Of a DNA stretch of 11,541 nt, positions 1 through 6,900 are shown in pieces (within the stretch, counting starts at the first letter, position 1; each line of letters begins with the position of its first letter). The translations under genes were made by a program, and so were the position numbers. The notes beneath the pieces are model-generated. The model did no database searches, had not been told where the DNA came from, and worked only from the letters and a program-made list of their open reading frames with translations. The stretch is taken from contig JAKAYH010000035.1 of assembly GCA_021826835.1 (NCBI GenBank), positions 1 through 11,541 of the forward strand, read 5' to 3'. The stretch comes from Thermoplasmata archaeon. GTDB taxonomy: Archaea > Thermoplasmatota > Thermoplasmata > Thermoplasmatales > Thermoplasmataceae.

Positions 1-68
1 TATTGAATTATATTCGACACAATGAACCTGAATCAGCTATACCGTGTGAAGATTTCAGGAAGAAATAG
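1..68 (+). CDS. Possible C-terminal end of a gene cut by the window edge
   Basis: The frame whose first complete codon is at base 3 is open from the window edge to a TAG at 66-68. It gives about 21 residues of plausible, charged coding sequence, including NEPESAIPCEDFRKK. There is no start inside the window and no recognisable family, and so short an open stretch can occur by chance. It is listed because the next gene starts far downstream, which leaves room for a gene ending here. The product is unknown. Confidence 0.3.
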   Translation, partial: LNYIRHNEPESAIPCEDFRKK

Positions 69-513
69 ATAAAAATGTGGTCTTACAAAAATATCAGTAT
101 TCTTGAGCAAACTCAGAAAATTGCTTAAAATGGCCCTTCCAGATAAAACTTCTCACAATAAACTTAACAGATAGAATGAACACGGAAATTTACAGAAAAA
201 TAAGGATAATGGATTCATTGTCTCTCAGCTAATGTATACCTTAAATAATATCGTCTCATTGTTTTGTAAAAGTTCATAGATAGATGTTCTCATAGTGTCT
301 CAAAGGCATAACAGGATAGGAGGATATAGCTTTCAGACGTGTGCGGAACTGGGGGCAATTGATTTTATGCATAGTTATTTTCCATATTTGCGGGACTCTG
401 AAATCACCATAAATCAATTTTCCTAAACAGAAAAATTAAACTACAGGTAATATTGGCTCCAGCAGATCTTTATTTACGATTTTTTCCTGCCCCAGTGAAG
501 TAACAGGAAAAGG
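69..513. other. Intergenic stretch, no supported gene
   Basis: This stretch of about 450 bases is AT-rich and has no long open frame with a start. One plus-strand frame has fewer stops than expected but shows no recognisable protein motif. No tRNA-like T-loop, repeat array or insertion-sequence end was seen. A TATA-like CTTTATTTAC near 468-477 could serve a start at 526. Confidence 0.5.
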
Positions 514-522
514 TTATTATAC
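514..522 (+). promoter_or_regulatory. TATA-like box of the 544-1476 gene
   Basis: TTATTATAC is centred 26 nt upstream of the ATG at 544, the spacing expected for an archaeal leaderless transcript. It overlaps the sequence just before the alternative ATG at 526 and so favours the downstream start. Confidence 0.45.
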
Positions 523-543
523 AAAATGCAACAATATCCTATT

Positions 544-1476
544 ATGCTTGTAAGGGACATTGATAGAAAGCTTGACATGCGTCTGGTCCTAAAATTACGC
601 CAGAACACTGATTTGTTTAACGCACTTCTTGATTTTAAGACTAAACTTCCAGTTTTCATATACTCAAAAGATGAGGAAACGTGGATGAGTACATACCTGC
701 CAAAGAAGTCCGACAATCCAAAGATAGGCATTCTTCTTAAAAGATTCAATGCCCTGGAACTTGATGACGCCTTCGTAATTGACAGTAGGATCAATAATGT
801 CAAGGATCTTTCTGTTATAGATAGACTGATGGAAGTGCCGTCATTCATCGTTAACAGGGCTGACATGAATTCCGGCTATCTTAACATCTATGCGAGATTT
901 CATAGTATGAGGTTAGATGAAGTCTCCCAAATCCTGAACGAATACACACTTGATTCCGAAAATGCCAGGATAGAATGGCTTGGGCCGAGCAATGGCATAA
1001 TGTACATAATGGATCTTATAAATAAGGAATACCGGGTGTCTCTTATAACATATCTTATTCCTATGAATGGAGAGGGGGATCCTAACTTGTCCTCGCTCAA
1101 ATCGGATTACCTGATTGAGGTGGCGAATTCTTTGACTAAAAGTGGGGGTTTCATTTCTGTTCTGTATTCTGACTCTCTTTTGAATGCAAATATGCAGGGT
1201 ATTACGGCAGTATCTGAAAATGATGGTGTGTATTTATTCTCATTGCACAACCAGTATCTCAGTGAGGTAAGGAAGAGATCAAATGAGAAGCATATCAACA
1301 GGATAAGATTCTTCGTTAAGCCCTTTGGTGACAGGTATGAGGTTACGGTTTTCATTCCGTCAGTAAATATTTATGAATATTACTCCATCGTATACGATGT
1401 AGCCAGAAAATACCAGAATACTGTAACAGTAAAAAACATCCTGCCTTATTCTCCCGAGATATGGGATTTTATCTGA
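544..1476 (+). CDS. Orphan conserved-type protein of about 310 residues, function unknown
   Basis: I do not recognise this protein. The frame is open for 310 codons from the ATG at 544. An in-frame ATG at 526 would add six residues, but 544 is preferred because a TATA-like box lies 26 nt upstream of it. The protein is soluble-looking, with no signal peptide or membrane segment. Visible marks are MLVRDIDRKL at the N-terminus, FIYSKD at residues 38-43, and two similar-looking alternations of beta-type strands and helices in the second half (about 100-175 and 245-300). The C-terminus is rich in aromatic residues and ends in PEIWDFI. There is no zinc-finger pattern and no obvious helix-turn-helix. 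A decayed stretch at 7177-7390 carries the same FIYSKD after a similar N-terminal segment, so this may belong to a small paralogous family. It converges on the methyltransferase gene 94 bases downstream and so is probably transcribed alone. Confidence 0.75.
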   Translation: MLVRDIDRKLDMRLVLKLRQNTDLFNALLDFKTKLPVFIYSKDEETWMSTYLPKKSDNPKIGILLKRFNALELDDAFVIDSRINNVKDLSVIDRLMEVPSFIVNRADMNSGYLNIYARFHSMRLDEVSQILNEYTLDSENARIEWLGPSNGIMYIMDLINKEYRVSLITYLIPMNGEGDPNLSSLKSDYLIEVANSLTKSGGFISVLYSDSLLNANMQGITAVSENDGVYLFSLHNQYLSEVRKRSNEKHINRIRFFVKPFGDRYEVTVFIPSVNIYEYYSIVYDVARKYQNTVTVKNILPYSPEIWDFI

Positions 1477-1570
1477 TTCATGAATTGTTACTGTTTAAGG
1501 TATTCATATGCATGATATACTCAGATCAATTCCTGTAATATGTGCTAAAACCCAATCAGACTCATTGCAC

Positions 1571-2368
1571 CTATGATGATATCGCTGTAAGGACAAGCCT
1601 AGTCTTTATGAAAGTCCCGGAATCGTACGAAATGGCTTTCTTCAGGCTATCACTGCTTTCAATGAACGCCTTGCACTTTATTCCGTTATCCTCATCAGCC
1701 TTGACAGGAGAAAGCCACTCCTCAAAGCCGATTCTTTCGGGAAGGGTTTGCATATAACTGATTTTGAAACCAGCCTCTGACAACGACTCTTCCCAGAATC
1801 CCTGCGTTTCCGCAGAAACATGTGTCGGATCTCTTATTCTCTCCAACGTGTTGAATGAGGCATCGGTGTCCAGTTTTGGTAGAATCATATCTGCAAAACC
1901 AAGATAACCACCAGGTCTCAGCACACGCCTTGCCTCACTTAAGAATGCCCGCTTGTTCGGGAAATGATGGGCAGCTCTTCTGCAGGTCACAACATCAAAT
2001 GTGTGATCCAGGAACGGAATTTTTTCCGCTTTGCCTATAACAAAGATTACGTTGTTCAAATTCTTTTTTAAAGCCATTTCTCTGGCTTTTTCAAGCATTT
2101 CTATCGTCGTATCCAGTGCAACAACAGTACGGTAAATTGAAGAAAGTCTGAAGCTAGTAAACCCTGTTCCTGCAGCAATGTCAAGCGCCGTGTATGCTCC
2201 GTTCCTTGGGAGATGATCCACAAGGAGTGAAAGATCGTTGCCTAATTCATGTGACTTACTTTCGGCATAGTATTCGTAATTCTTCTTGAAAAATACCTGT
2301 TCTTTCGAATTGTTAAGCTGGTAGCCTTCTTTCCCAGATTGCCCCATCGCCCAGTAATGTTTATACAT
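1571..2368 (-). CDS. Class I SAM-dependent methyltransferase (Methyltransf_11/UbiE-like)
   Basis: A 265-residue protein with a Rossmann-type methyltransferase core. Motif I is LDIAAGTG at residues 62-69, which binds S-adenosylmethionine. D86 at the end of strand beta2 should contact the ribose hydroxyls. The GKAEKIPF segment (112-119) leads to FDVV (124-127), and AHHF (133-136) and VLRPGGY (149-155) are the usual motif II and III regions of UbiE/ArsM-like enzymes. The first 50 residues and the part after about 165 probably form the substrate lid. The substrate cannot be told: menaquinone biosynthesis, small-molecule and lipid methyltransferases all share this core, and there is no Cys set typical of ArsM. 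The start at 2368 is supported by a TATA-like box 26 nt upstream. The gene is alone between the converging orphan gene and the separately promoted DUF929-like gene. Confidence 0.85.
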   Translation of the reverse strand: MYKHYWAMGQSGKEGYQLNNSKEQVFFKKNYEYYAESKSHELGNDLSLLVDHLPRNGAYTALDIAAGTGFTSFRLSSIYRTVVALDTTIEMLEKAREMALKKNLNNVIFVIGKAEKIPFLDHTFDVVTCRRAAHHFPNKRAFLSEARRVLRPGGYLGFADMILPKLDTDASFNTLERIRDPTHVSAETQGFWEESLSEAGFKISYMQTLPERIGFEEWLSPVKADEDNGIKCKAFIESSDSLKKAISYDSGTFIKTRLVLTAISS

Positions 2369-2390
2369 ACATTAATTCATTCATATAACC

Positions 2391-2399
2391 AATAAAATT
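2391..2399 (-). promoter_or_regulatory. TATA-like box of the methyltransferase gene
   Basis: On the minus strand this reads AATTTTATT, centred about 26 nt upstream of the ATG at 2368. This suggests a leaderless transcript. Confidence 0.4.
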
Positions 2400-2431
2400 A
2401 TGCCTTTAATACATAAATTGAGGGGAGTATT

Positions 2432-3307
2432 TCATGGCAGGCATGCGGCATTTACGGTTGTGAGAATATCAATCAAGCTTTCCTTTCCACTGTTTATTCC
2501 AGTCATGTTTTTGTAATGGGAGAATACGTATGAAGAAGACATGGGATCACCGTAATTTCCCTGTGAAGTATCAAAGGGCCCGGTTCTTATAACGCCGTCA
2601 GGCTGAAACATGAAGCCGAAATGAACAAACGCTCCATTGGGGCCAGTTATTATTTCCATTGTGACCAGATGGCCTTCCACGTCAGCGATAGGTTTACTGT
2701 AATTCTGCAACTTCACCTGTGTCTGATACTTCATTGCCGTATTGTATATTGCCAGCGGTAGAGTAGCTTTCAGCTCTGAAAGACCGACACTTGTTAGATC
2801 AGTTGAATTTATGGGTGTATTTTTTACTGTTCCTGTCAGTGTCTGATTATACATATAGAATGACTCAAAGTTGAAAGAAACACCGCCTAACGAAAACGTT
2901 GTATTCATTCCATAACTTCCCATGCCTGAACTTCCAAGGAAAAGAAGTGCTGGAGTGTTGTTATAAAAATCAAAAGGCGCAGATGTGTGTAACACAACAT
3001 CCCCTGAAATGTTCTTTGTTGAGTTTATGAGATCATAGAGCACCCACGAATTGTCTGCACCATAGGGGCAACCATACCAGCTTATGAAATATATGGCACT
3101 GGTGTTGTTGGAGAGTAGATCTGAATTAGATATTTTCATATACTGACCCATAACAACATCGGAATTCTTTGATTTCAAAGCAGGAACAATGTATAGAACA
3201 GACAACACAACCACCACCACAACTATAACTGCAACGGCGGCAATGAGAATGCGCTTATCTTTCCCTCTATGTATATCAGAACCACCTTTGCTTATCCCAG
3301 CAGACAT
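2432..3307 (-). CDS. Membrane-anchored extracytoplasmic DUF929-like protein with a CPxx motif
   Basis: From the ATG at 3307 the protein has 291 residues. A short basic N-terminus (KGGSDIHRGKDKR) precedes one strongly hydrophobic segment at about 20-43, rich in Val and Ile, which should anchor it with the rest outside the cell. The outer domain contains ISWYGCPYGA (75-84), a thioredoxin-fold type site with only the first cysteine. The sole other cysteine is C289, third from the end. Ten N-X-S/T sequons (residues 67, 68, 95, 99, 116, 135, 154, 167, 202, 267) fit an N-glycosylated surface protein. Overall form, size and the WYGCPYG region resemble the DUF929 family of acidophilic archaea, whose role is unknown. 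A TTG at 3328 would add seven residues. The ATG is preferred because GAGG lies 10 nt upstream and the TATA-like box predicts a start of transcription near 3323. Confidence 0.75.
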   Translation of the reverse strand: MSAGISKGGSDIHRGKDKRILIAAVAVIVVVVVVLSVLYIVPALKSKNSDVVMGQYMKISNSDLLSNNTSAIYFISWYGCPYGADNSWVLYDLINSTKNISGDVVLHTSAPFDFYNNTPALLFLGSSGMGSYGMNTTFSLGGVSFNFESFYMYNQTLTGTVKNTPINSTDLTSVGLSELKATLPLAIYNTAMKYQTQVKLQNYSKPIADVEGHLVTMEIITGPNGAFVHFGFMFQPDGVIRTGPFDTSQGNYGDPMSSSYVFSHYKNMTGINSGKESLIDILTTVNAACLP

Positions 3308-3345
3308 GTGAAATTTTCCTCTTTCCAATGCTATGCAAAAAAGGG

Positions 3346-3354
3346 TATATTAAT
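3346..3354 (-). promoter_or_regulatory. TATA-like box of the DUF929-like gene
   Basis: The minus strand reads ATTAATATA. A start of transcription about 27 nt downstream (near 3323) would leave a leader of about 16 nt containing GAGG (3321-3318) before the ATG at 3307. Confidence 0.45.
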
Positions 3355-3419
3355 GTTAAGATAGGTGTAAAATATGGAAATTTTGGTTTATTGATGATCT
3401 TTCGGATTACCTGAAAACC

Positions 3420-3605
3420 TCAGAACATAGACTTTTTAATCGCACCCTCGACCTTCTTCTGCAGATCCGGGGTGATCTCGGTTATGTTATGAGCAGTCTT
3501 AGCGTGTTCTACGATCTTGGGCATTAGCTCTTCCTTAGTCTTTGCTGACGCCGTAAACCCACAGTTCATTCCTATATCGGAACAGGCGAATTTGTATTTT
3601 GCCAT
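3420..3605 (-). CDS. DUF1059-like small putative metal-binding protein
   Basis: A 61-residue protein beginning MAKYKFACSDIGMNCGF. The pattern C8-x6-C15 and H34-x4-H39 (VEHAKTAHN) with a predicted beta-hairpin-then-helix order resembles a small zinc-finger-like fold, and matches what I know of the DUF1059 family of predicted small metal-binding proteins. The exact role is unknown. The frame is open to 3659, but the ATG at 3605 is chosen because the conserved part starts there and a TATA box, TTATATATAA, lies about 30 nt upstream, consistent with a leaderless transcript. The first 18 codons of the longer frame would fall over the promoter. It has its own promoter and is separated from both neighbours. 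Confidence 0.8.
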   Translation of the reverse strand: MAKYKFACSDIGMNCGFTASAKTKEELMPKIVEHAKTAHNITEITPDLQKKVEGAIKKSMF

Positions 3606-3903
3606 ATTTATCAATACTAAATACTCTAACTTATATATAATCTTTGTTAAGTATTCCATTTATCATTGCTCATTTGAAAATAACCATGAAGAATTTACAA
3701 AGTGAATCAATATATAAAATGGATTAGAATATATCCAAATAGATACATAAAATTTTTTGTATTACAACATCCAATTTTGACAAAGGTTGTTCCTCTATGC
3801 ACTTAGAAAGATATTATTTCGGTATATGTCACGTGATAATCTTCCCTGGGGACTTTAGCTTTTCTGTCAGTGCTTTATATAAAATTGTAATAAAAGATAA
3901 TAA
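3606..3903. other. Intergenic stretch between fchA and the DUF1059-like gene
   Basis: About 300 AT-rich bases. Apart from the minus-strand TATA box at 3631-3640 and T-rich minus-strand sequence just past the fchA stop, which may end transcription, I see no gene, repeat or RNA signature. Confidence 0.5.
3631..3640 (-). promoter_or_regulatory. TATA box of the DUF1059-like gene
   Basis: TTATATATAA (self-complementary in its core) is centred about 30 nt upstream of the ATG at 3605, with no ribosome-binding site between. This is a typical leaderless arrangement and decides the start. Confidence 0.55.
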
Positions 3904-4518
3904 TTATTTCAAGGGAGTTTCCTTATACAGTTTCATAAACTTGTTGTATACGTTGGACGCGTATCCTTCCAGGAGTTTCACTTTCAAATTCTCCCCCTCA
4001 CTCATTTCCTCTGGAAGTGATTTCAGGTTTATGTTCACATTGCTGATGGAACCCTTAAATGCACTATAAGCAAATTCCGCTGAACACAATGCATCGGATA
4101 TGGCATTTCTGTTTCCATTTTGCATAACGTATGTAGCCAATTCAATTGTCCTTATGGCTCTGGAAGCTATCTTGAGTGGAGGCCGTATTGCAATTAGTGT
4201 TGCCTCGTTAATTTTCCTTTTCCTGGCCTGCTTTTCCTCCTCCGTGGCTCTCGGAAGTTTCCATGACTGTGAAATGAGGTTGAACGCATCCTCATCTTCT
4301 TTCTCCAGTTTCAGGAAATCTGACATGATAACATCAGATTCCCTGATAATTTCCCCCATCCTCTCTTGCACAGATTCATATCCTTTTTTATTGACAGTTA
4401 GATTGGCCACCATCTTTGTAAGTGATATTGCGATGCTGCCAACAACCGCACTTGCAGACCCTCCACCAGGCGTAGGTGTTGCGCTTCCAAGCCTTCTGAG
4501 AAATTCCTCAAATTCCAT
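3904..4518 (-). CDS. fchA: Formimidoyltetrahydrofolate cyclodeaminase
   Basis: A 204-residue all-helical protein of the cyclodeaminase/cyclohydrolase family, which corresponds to the C-terminal domain of animal FTCD. It converts 5-formimidoyl-tetrahydrofolate to 5,10-methenyl-tetrahydrofolate with release of ammonia. The family signature is TPTPGGGSASA at residues 14-24. The central AIRPPLKIA segment and the GNRNAISD stretch (folate-site region) are also present, and the length is usual for stand-alone FchA. A TTG at 4539 would add seven residues, but the ATG at 4518 places the signature at the usual distance from the N-terminus and lies some 33 nt downstream of a TATA-like CTTTTATG. The gene follows ftcD on the same strand with a 50-base gap, so the two enzymes of consecutive steps are adjacent and may be partly cotranscribed. 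It acts in the cytoplasm. Confidence 0.9.
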   Translation of the reverse strand: MEFEEFLRRLGSATPTPGGGSASAVVGSIAISLTKMVANLTVNKKGYESVQERMGEIIRESDVIMSDFLKLEKEDEDAFNLISQSWKLPRATEEEKQARKRKINEATLIAIRPPLKIASRAIRTIELATYVMQNGNRNAISDALCSAEFAYSAFKGSISNVNINLKSLPEEMSEGENLKVKLLEGYASNVYNKFMKLYKETPLK

Positions 4519-4546
4519 ATGTGATTTAAGTAAAGTCAAGTACAGG

Positions 4547-4554
4547 CATAAAAG
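4547..4554 (-). promoter_or_regulatory. Possible TATA-like box of fchA inside the ftcD-fchA gap
   Basis: The minus strand reads CTTTTATG within the 50-base gap. It would start transcription a few bases before the fchA ATG. It is weak, and cotranscription from the ftcD promoter is equally possible. Confidence 0.3.
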
Positions 4555-4568
4555 TTTGCAGAAAAGCT

Positions 4569-5471
4569 TTATTGAGTTTCCAAGAGCTTGTATTCAAGAA
4601 TCTTTTTTCGGTCGATCCTATCCATACATAGATAATAGGAGAGAGAGTTGAGAATGCTATCCAGGGGAACTAGACCCACAATTTCAGATTCTGTAACACT
4701 GAGGCCGTACCTTTTCGCTTCAAGACGAACAAGTTCAAGCGCACGATATATGGGAGTTTTGTGGAAATTTGTGAGGTTCATTGAAATCTGAATCTGGTTC
4801 TTTTCTTTTATGAAAAAAGCCAGAGACTTAACAAAAGCGAGTCCACCGTCCTTTGCTCTCAGGGCTGTAGCTATTTTTTTACCGATATTGAGATCCTGTG
4901 TATCCAGATATACATTATAGGCTATTAGAAAGTCCCTTGCACCAATTATAGATGCTCCTGCGCTTCCTACCACGGAAGGACCGTAATCCGGGATCCATTC
5001 TTGCCGATTAATTTGTTCCTTCAGTTGTTCATACTGAAATTTAGAGTTACGAATGTTTTCTAAGTTTCGTCTGGAATCTTTAGTGGCAGCTTCAGAATAA
5101 AGGTATACAGGAATAGAGAGCTCACTGCCAACCCTCTCTCCCAATTTTCTCGCCAGTTCAACACATTCTCCGATTGTCACGCCGGAAATAGGAATGAACG
5201 GAACCACATCAGCTGCACCGAACCTCGGATGCTCTCCATGATGTTTTTCCATGTTGATAAGGGATGCTGCAACCTTTATACCGTTAAATGCGGCATTCAC
5301 GGCATTCTCAAACGATACAATAAATGTTACCACGGATCTGTTGTGACTTGCATCCATTTCTATGTCCAAAATTTTAACCGTATCGGTTGACTTGATTGCA
5401 CCGACTATCTGTTCCACGACACTTGAATCAATTCCATTGCTGAAGTTTGGCACACACTCAACGAGTCGCAT
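4569..5471 (-). CDS. ftcD: Glutamate formimidoyltransferase
   Basis: A 300-residue enzyme that transfers the formimidoyl group of N-formimidoyl-L-glutamate to tetrahydrofolate, giving glutamate and 5-formimidoyl-tetrahydrofolate, the substrate of the adjacent cyclodeaminase. Family marks in order: VECVPNFSNG at 4-13, DASHNRSVVTF at 40-50, HHGEHPRFGAADVVPFIPI at 77-95 with H81 at the position of the catalytic histidine of animal FTCD, GASIIGARDFLIAYNVYLD at 172-190, and the ISMNLTNF segment at 229-236. The frame is open upstream to an ATG at 5555, which would add 28 residues absent from the family. The ATG at 5471 matches the usual N-terminus and lies about 25 nt downstream of a TATA-like box. 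It is divergent from the R2-like gene. No other histidine-degradation gene is in the window, so use in the Hut pathway is inferred. Confidence 0.92.
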   Translation of the reverse strand: MRLVECVPNFSNGIDSSVVEQIVGAIKSTDTVKILDIEMDASHNRSVVTFIVSFENAVNAAFNGIKVAASLINMEKHHGEHPRFGAADVVPFIPISGVTIGECVELARKLGERVGSELSIPVYLYSEAATKDSRRNLENIRNSKFQYEQLKEQINRQEWIPDYGPSVVGSAGASIIGARDFLIAYNVYLDTQDLNIGKKIATALRAKDGGLAFVKSLAFFIKEKNQIQISMNLTNFHKTPIYRALELVRLEAKRYGLSVTESEIVGLVPLDSILNSLSYYLCMDRIDRKKILEYKLLETQ

Positions 5472-5490
5472 GCTAAGGAATGGTTCACTG

Positions 5491-5502
5491 TCTATTTTAA
5501 TC
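5491..5502 (-). promoter_or_regulatory. TATA-like box of ftcD
   Basis: The minus strand reads GATTAAAATAGA, centred about 25 nt upstream of the ATG at 5471, with no ribosome-binding site. This supports a leaderless transcript and the short form of FtcD. Confidence 0.4.
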
Positions 5503-5670
5503 ATGTTTTGTAAATCGTATGATTCTTCCATTTTTAATATGTCGTTCGAGACCATCCTGTTTCATTAGATATTCAGCACTCGAAAGAAAGGAGATTAGGC
5601 CTACTTATTCAAGTGTAGCCAATTATTAATTTTTTTAAAGCGATTTTTTCATAACGAGGGACTCAAAATT

Positions 5671-5680
5671 TTTTTATACA
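5671..5680 (+). promoter_or_regulatory. TATA-like box of the R2-like gene
   Basis: TTTTTATACA in the divergent gap. A start of transcription about 26 nt downstream (near 5702) would give a leader of roughly 48 nt, unlike the leaderless neighbours. Confidence 0.45.
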
Positions 5681-5707
5681 ACTACCACATTAGAATCCAG
5701 ATTAAAG

Positions 5708-5743
5708 TCCAATTCCGTACTAGTTTAATTGGATCAGGGTGAT
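5708..5743 (+). promoter_or_regulatory. Leader inverted repeat and strong ribosome-binding site of the R2-like gene
   Basis: A perfect 7-bp inverted repeat, TCCAATT (5708-5714) and AATTGGA (5727-5733), is separated by 12 bases. Five bases further on, GGTGAT (5738-5743) matches the archaeal anti-Shine-Dalgarno sequence and lies 6 nt before the ATG at 5750. It decides that start over the TTG at 5729, which is inside the repeat. The repeat could be a hairpin in the leader or a DNA operator just after the transcription start. Confidence 0.5.
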
Positions 5744-5749
5744 AAATAT

Positions 5750-6754
5750 ATGATTTCAACGGGAAGCGATGGTCTGTCATTAAACCAGAAGATTCAGAAG
5801 TTTACTCTACTCAATGAGTCAGGTGATAAATGGCTCAGCAGGAGGAAAATCATCGGTGGAACTAACACCAATTTGATGGAACTGATTCCACATAAATATC
5901 CTTGGGCTATGGAACTGTTTAGAAAACATTCTGAGAATTTCTGGAGCGTTGACAAGATAGACATGTCCAAGGAAAAGGAAGATTATGATTCCCTGTCTGA
6001 GATAGAAAAAAAAGCCTTTGAAAAAATTCTCTGTTCTGTTAACAGTATAGAGAGCCTTACTTATCTGAATTATCAAATAGTGAACCAATATATTACTGCC
6101 CCGGAGGTCAGTCTCGGCTTCTCTGTCCTGCAATTCCAGAACGCTAAACACGCTTACGCTTACTCTAAAATTATAGAGAGTTCAGTTGGTCTCACTGAGA
6201 GCGAAAACGTCTACAATGTCTGGAGAACTTCAGAGGAGCTTAGAAAGAGAAACTCTCTTTTCAATGCTAAACTGCTTGAATTTTGTAACAATCCAACAAC
6301 TGATAACTACTTAAGGAACGTCGTTGTCTGTGCTATATCCGGTACGGTATTCGCCCTAACGGAATTCAGTCTCATCTATGCAATGGCCAGAAGGTCCAAA
6401 CTTACAAGTTCATCTAATTTGTTGAAATATGTTCACAGGGATATAAGGGAGCATTCAACATTCCTTCTTCATGTTTATAACACCACGTTAGAGGAAAACC
6501 CGAAACTGTCAACTGGTGAGTTCAAGAGGTCTATTTCAAATCTAGTTAGAGAGATGGTGAATATAGAAACCGATTTTGTTCAGTCTGTATCCGCCGGTAT
6601 GATACCAGGATTGAGCGACCTCTCCATTGCAAAGTTTTCGCAGGCCCAGGCTAACAGGGTTTTAAAAACCGCAAACCAGGAGATCATGTATCCGGGCATT
6701 AGTGGAAACCCACTGCCATGGTTTGATACATTTGCTGAAATAAAATCGATCTGA
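5750..6754 (+). CDS. R2-like (NrdB-fold) protein lacking most diiron ligands, probable pseudo-R2
   Basis: A 334-residue paralogue of the NrdB encoded at 10115-11167, roughly 30% identical by eye. Residues 31-235 align to NrdB 17-221 at a constant offset of 14 without gaps, so ligand positions map directly. NrdB D87, E117, H120, E184, E218 and H221 become E101, N131, H134, G198, I232 and H235: three of four carboxylates are gone. The radical tyrosine position is kept (Y138, in HAYAY). The ITAPEV segment, GLSD (287-290) and NPLPWFDTF (320-328) keep the fold recognisable. The protein ends at residue 334, so it lacks the tail of about 31 residues that in NrdB holds the R1-docking end and the radical-transfer tyrosine. 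It may be a structural or regulatory partner of NrdB, or a metal-poor radical protein. A normal self-sufficient diiron R2 is unlikely. The start at 5750 follows from GGTGAT; a TTG at 5729 is the alternative. Confidence 0.88.
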   Translation: MISTGSDGLSLNQKIQKFTLLNESGDKWLSRRKIIGGTNTNLMELIPHKYPWAMELFRKHSENFWSVDKIDMSKEKEDYDSLSEIEKKAFEKILCSVNSIESLTYLNYQIVNQYITAPEVSLGFSVLQFQNAKHAYAYSKIIESSVGLTESENVYNVWRTSEELRKRNSLFNAKLLEFCNNPTTDNYLRNVVVCAISGTVFALTEFSLIYAMARRSKLTSSSNLLKYVHRDIREHSTFLLHVYNTTLEENPKLSTGEFKRSISNLVREMVNIETDFVQSVSAGMIPGLSDLSIAKFSQAQANRVLKTANQEIMYPGISGNPLPWFDTFAEIKSI

Positions 6755-6755
6755 A

Positions 6756-6762
6756 TTTTTTT
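6756..6762 (+). terminator. Oligo-T terminator of the R2-like gene
   Basis: Seven consecutive T residues begin two bases after the TGA, followed by further T-rich sequence. This is the usual form of an intrinsic archaeal terminator and suggests the R2-like gene is a monocistronic unit, separate from nrdA. Confidence 0.5.
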
Positions 6763-6900
6763 GTTAATTTCTCCATATTATCGCTAGGGGCCTTGTACCT
6801 CATAGTATTCATCGACTTTATTGCCTTAGGTTCATGTTTTCCTTTAGTTATGGTTTTAATCTGATTGTTGAATTTCACTTCAATGAAAATAATTATAAAG

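Noticed and set aside
1..420. A plus-strand frame with few stops, suspected to be a decayed transposase
   Set aside because: No transposase motif, inverted ends or target duplication could be seen, and the low stop count is not far from chance for one of six frames.
526..543. Longer N-terminus of the orphan protein from the ATG at 526
   Set aside because: The TATA-like box directly before it fits transcription starting at 544, and no ribosome-binding site is properly placed for 526. It cannot be excluded.
3797..4069. A 90-codon plus-strand frame overlapping the end of fchA
   Set aside because: It is antisense to a well-supported enzyme and has no recognisable motif or start signals.
5472..5555. 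A 28-residue N-terminal extension of FtcD
   Set aside because: Family members begin close to VECVPNFS, the extension has no family resemblance, and a TATA-like box within it fits the ATG at 5471.
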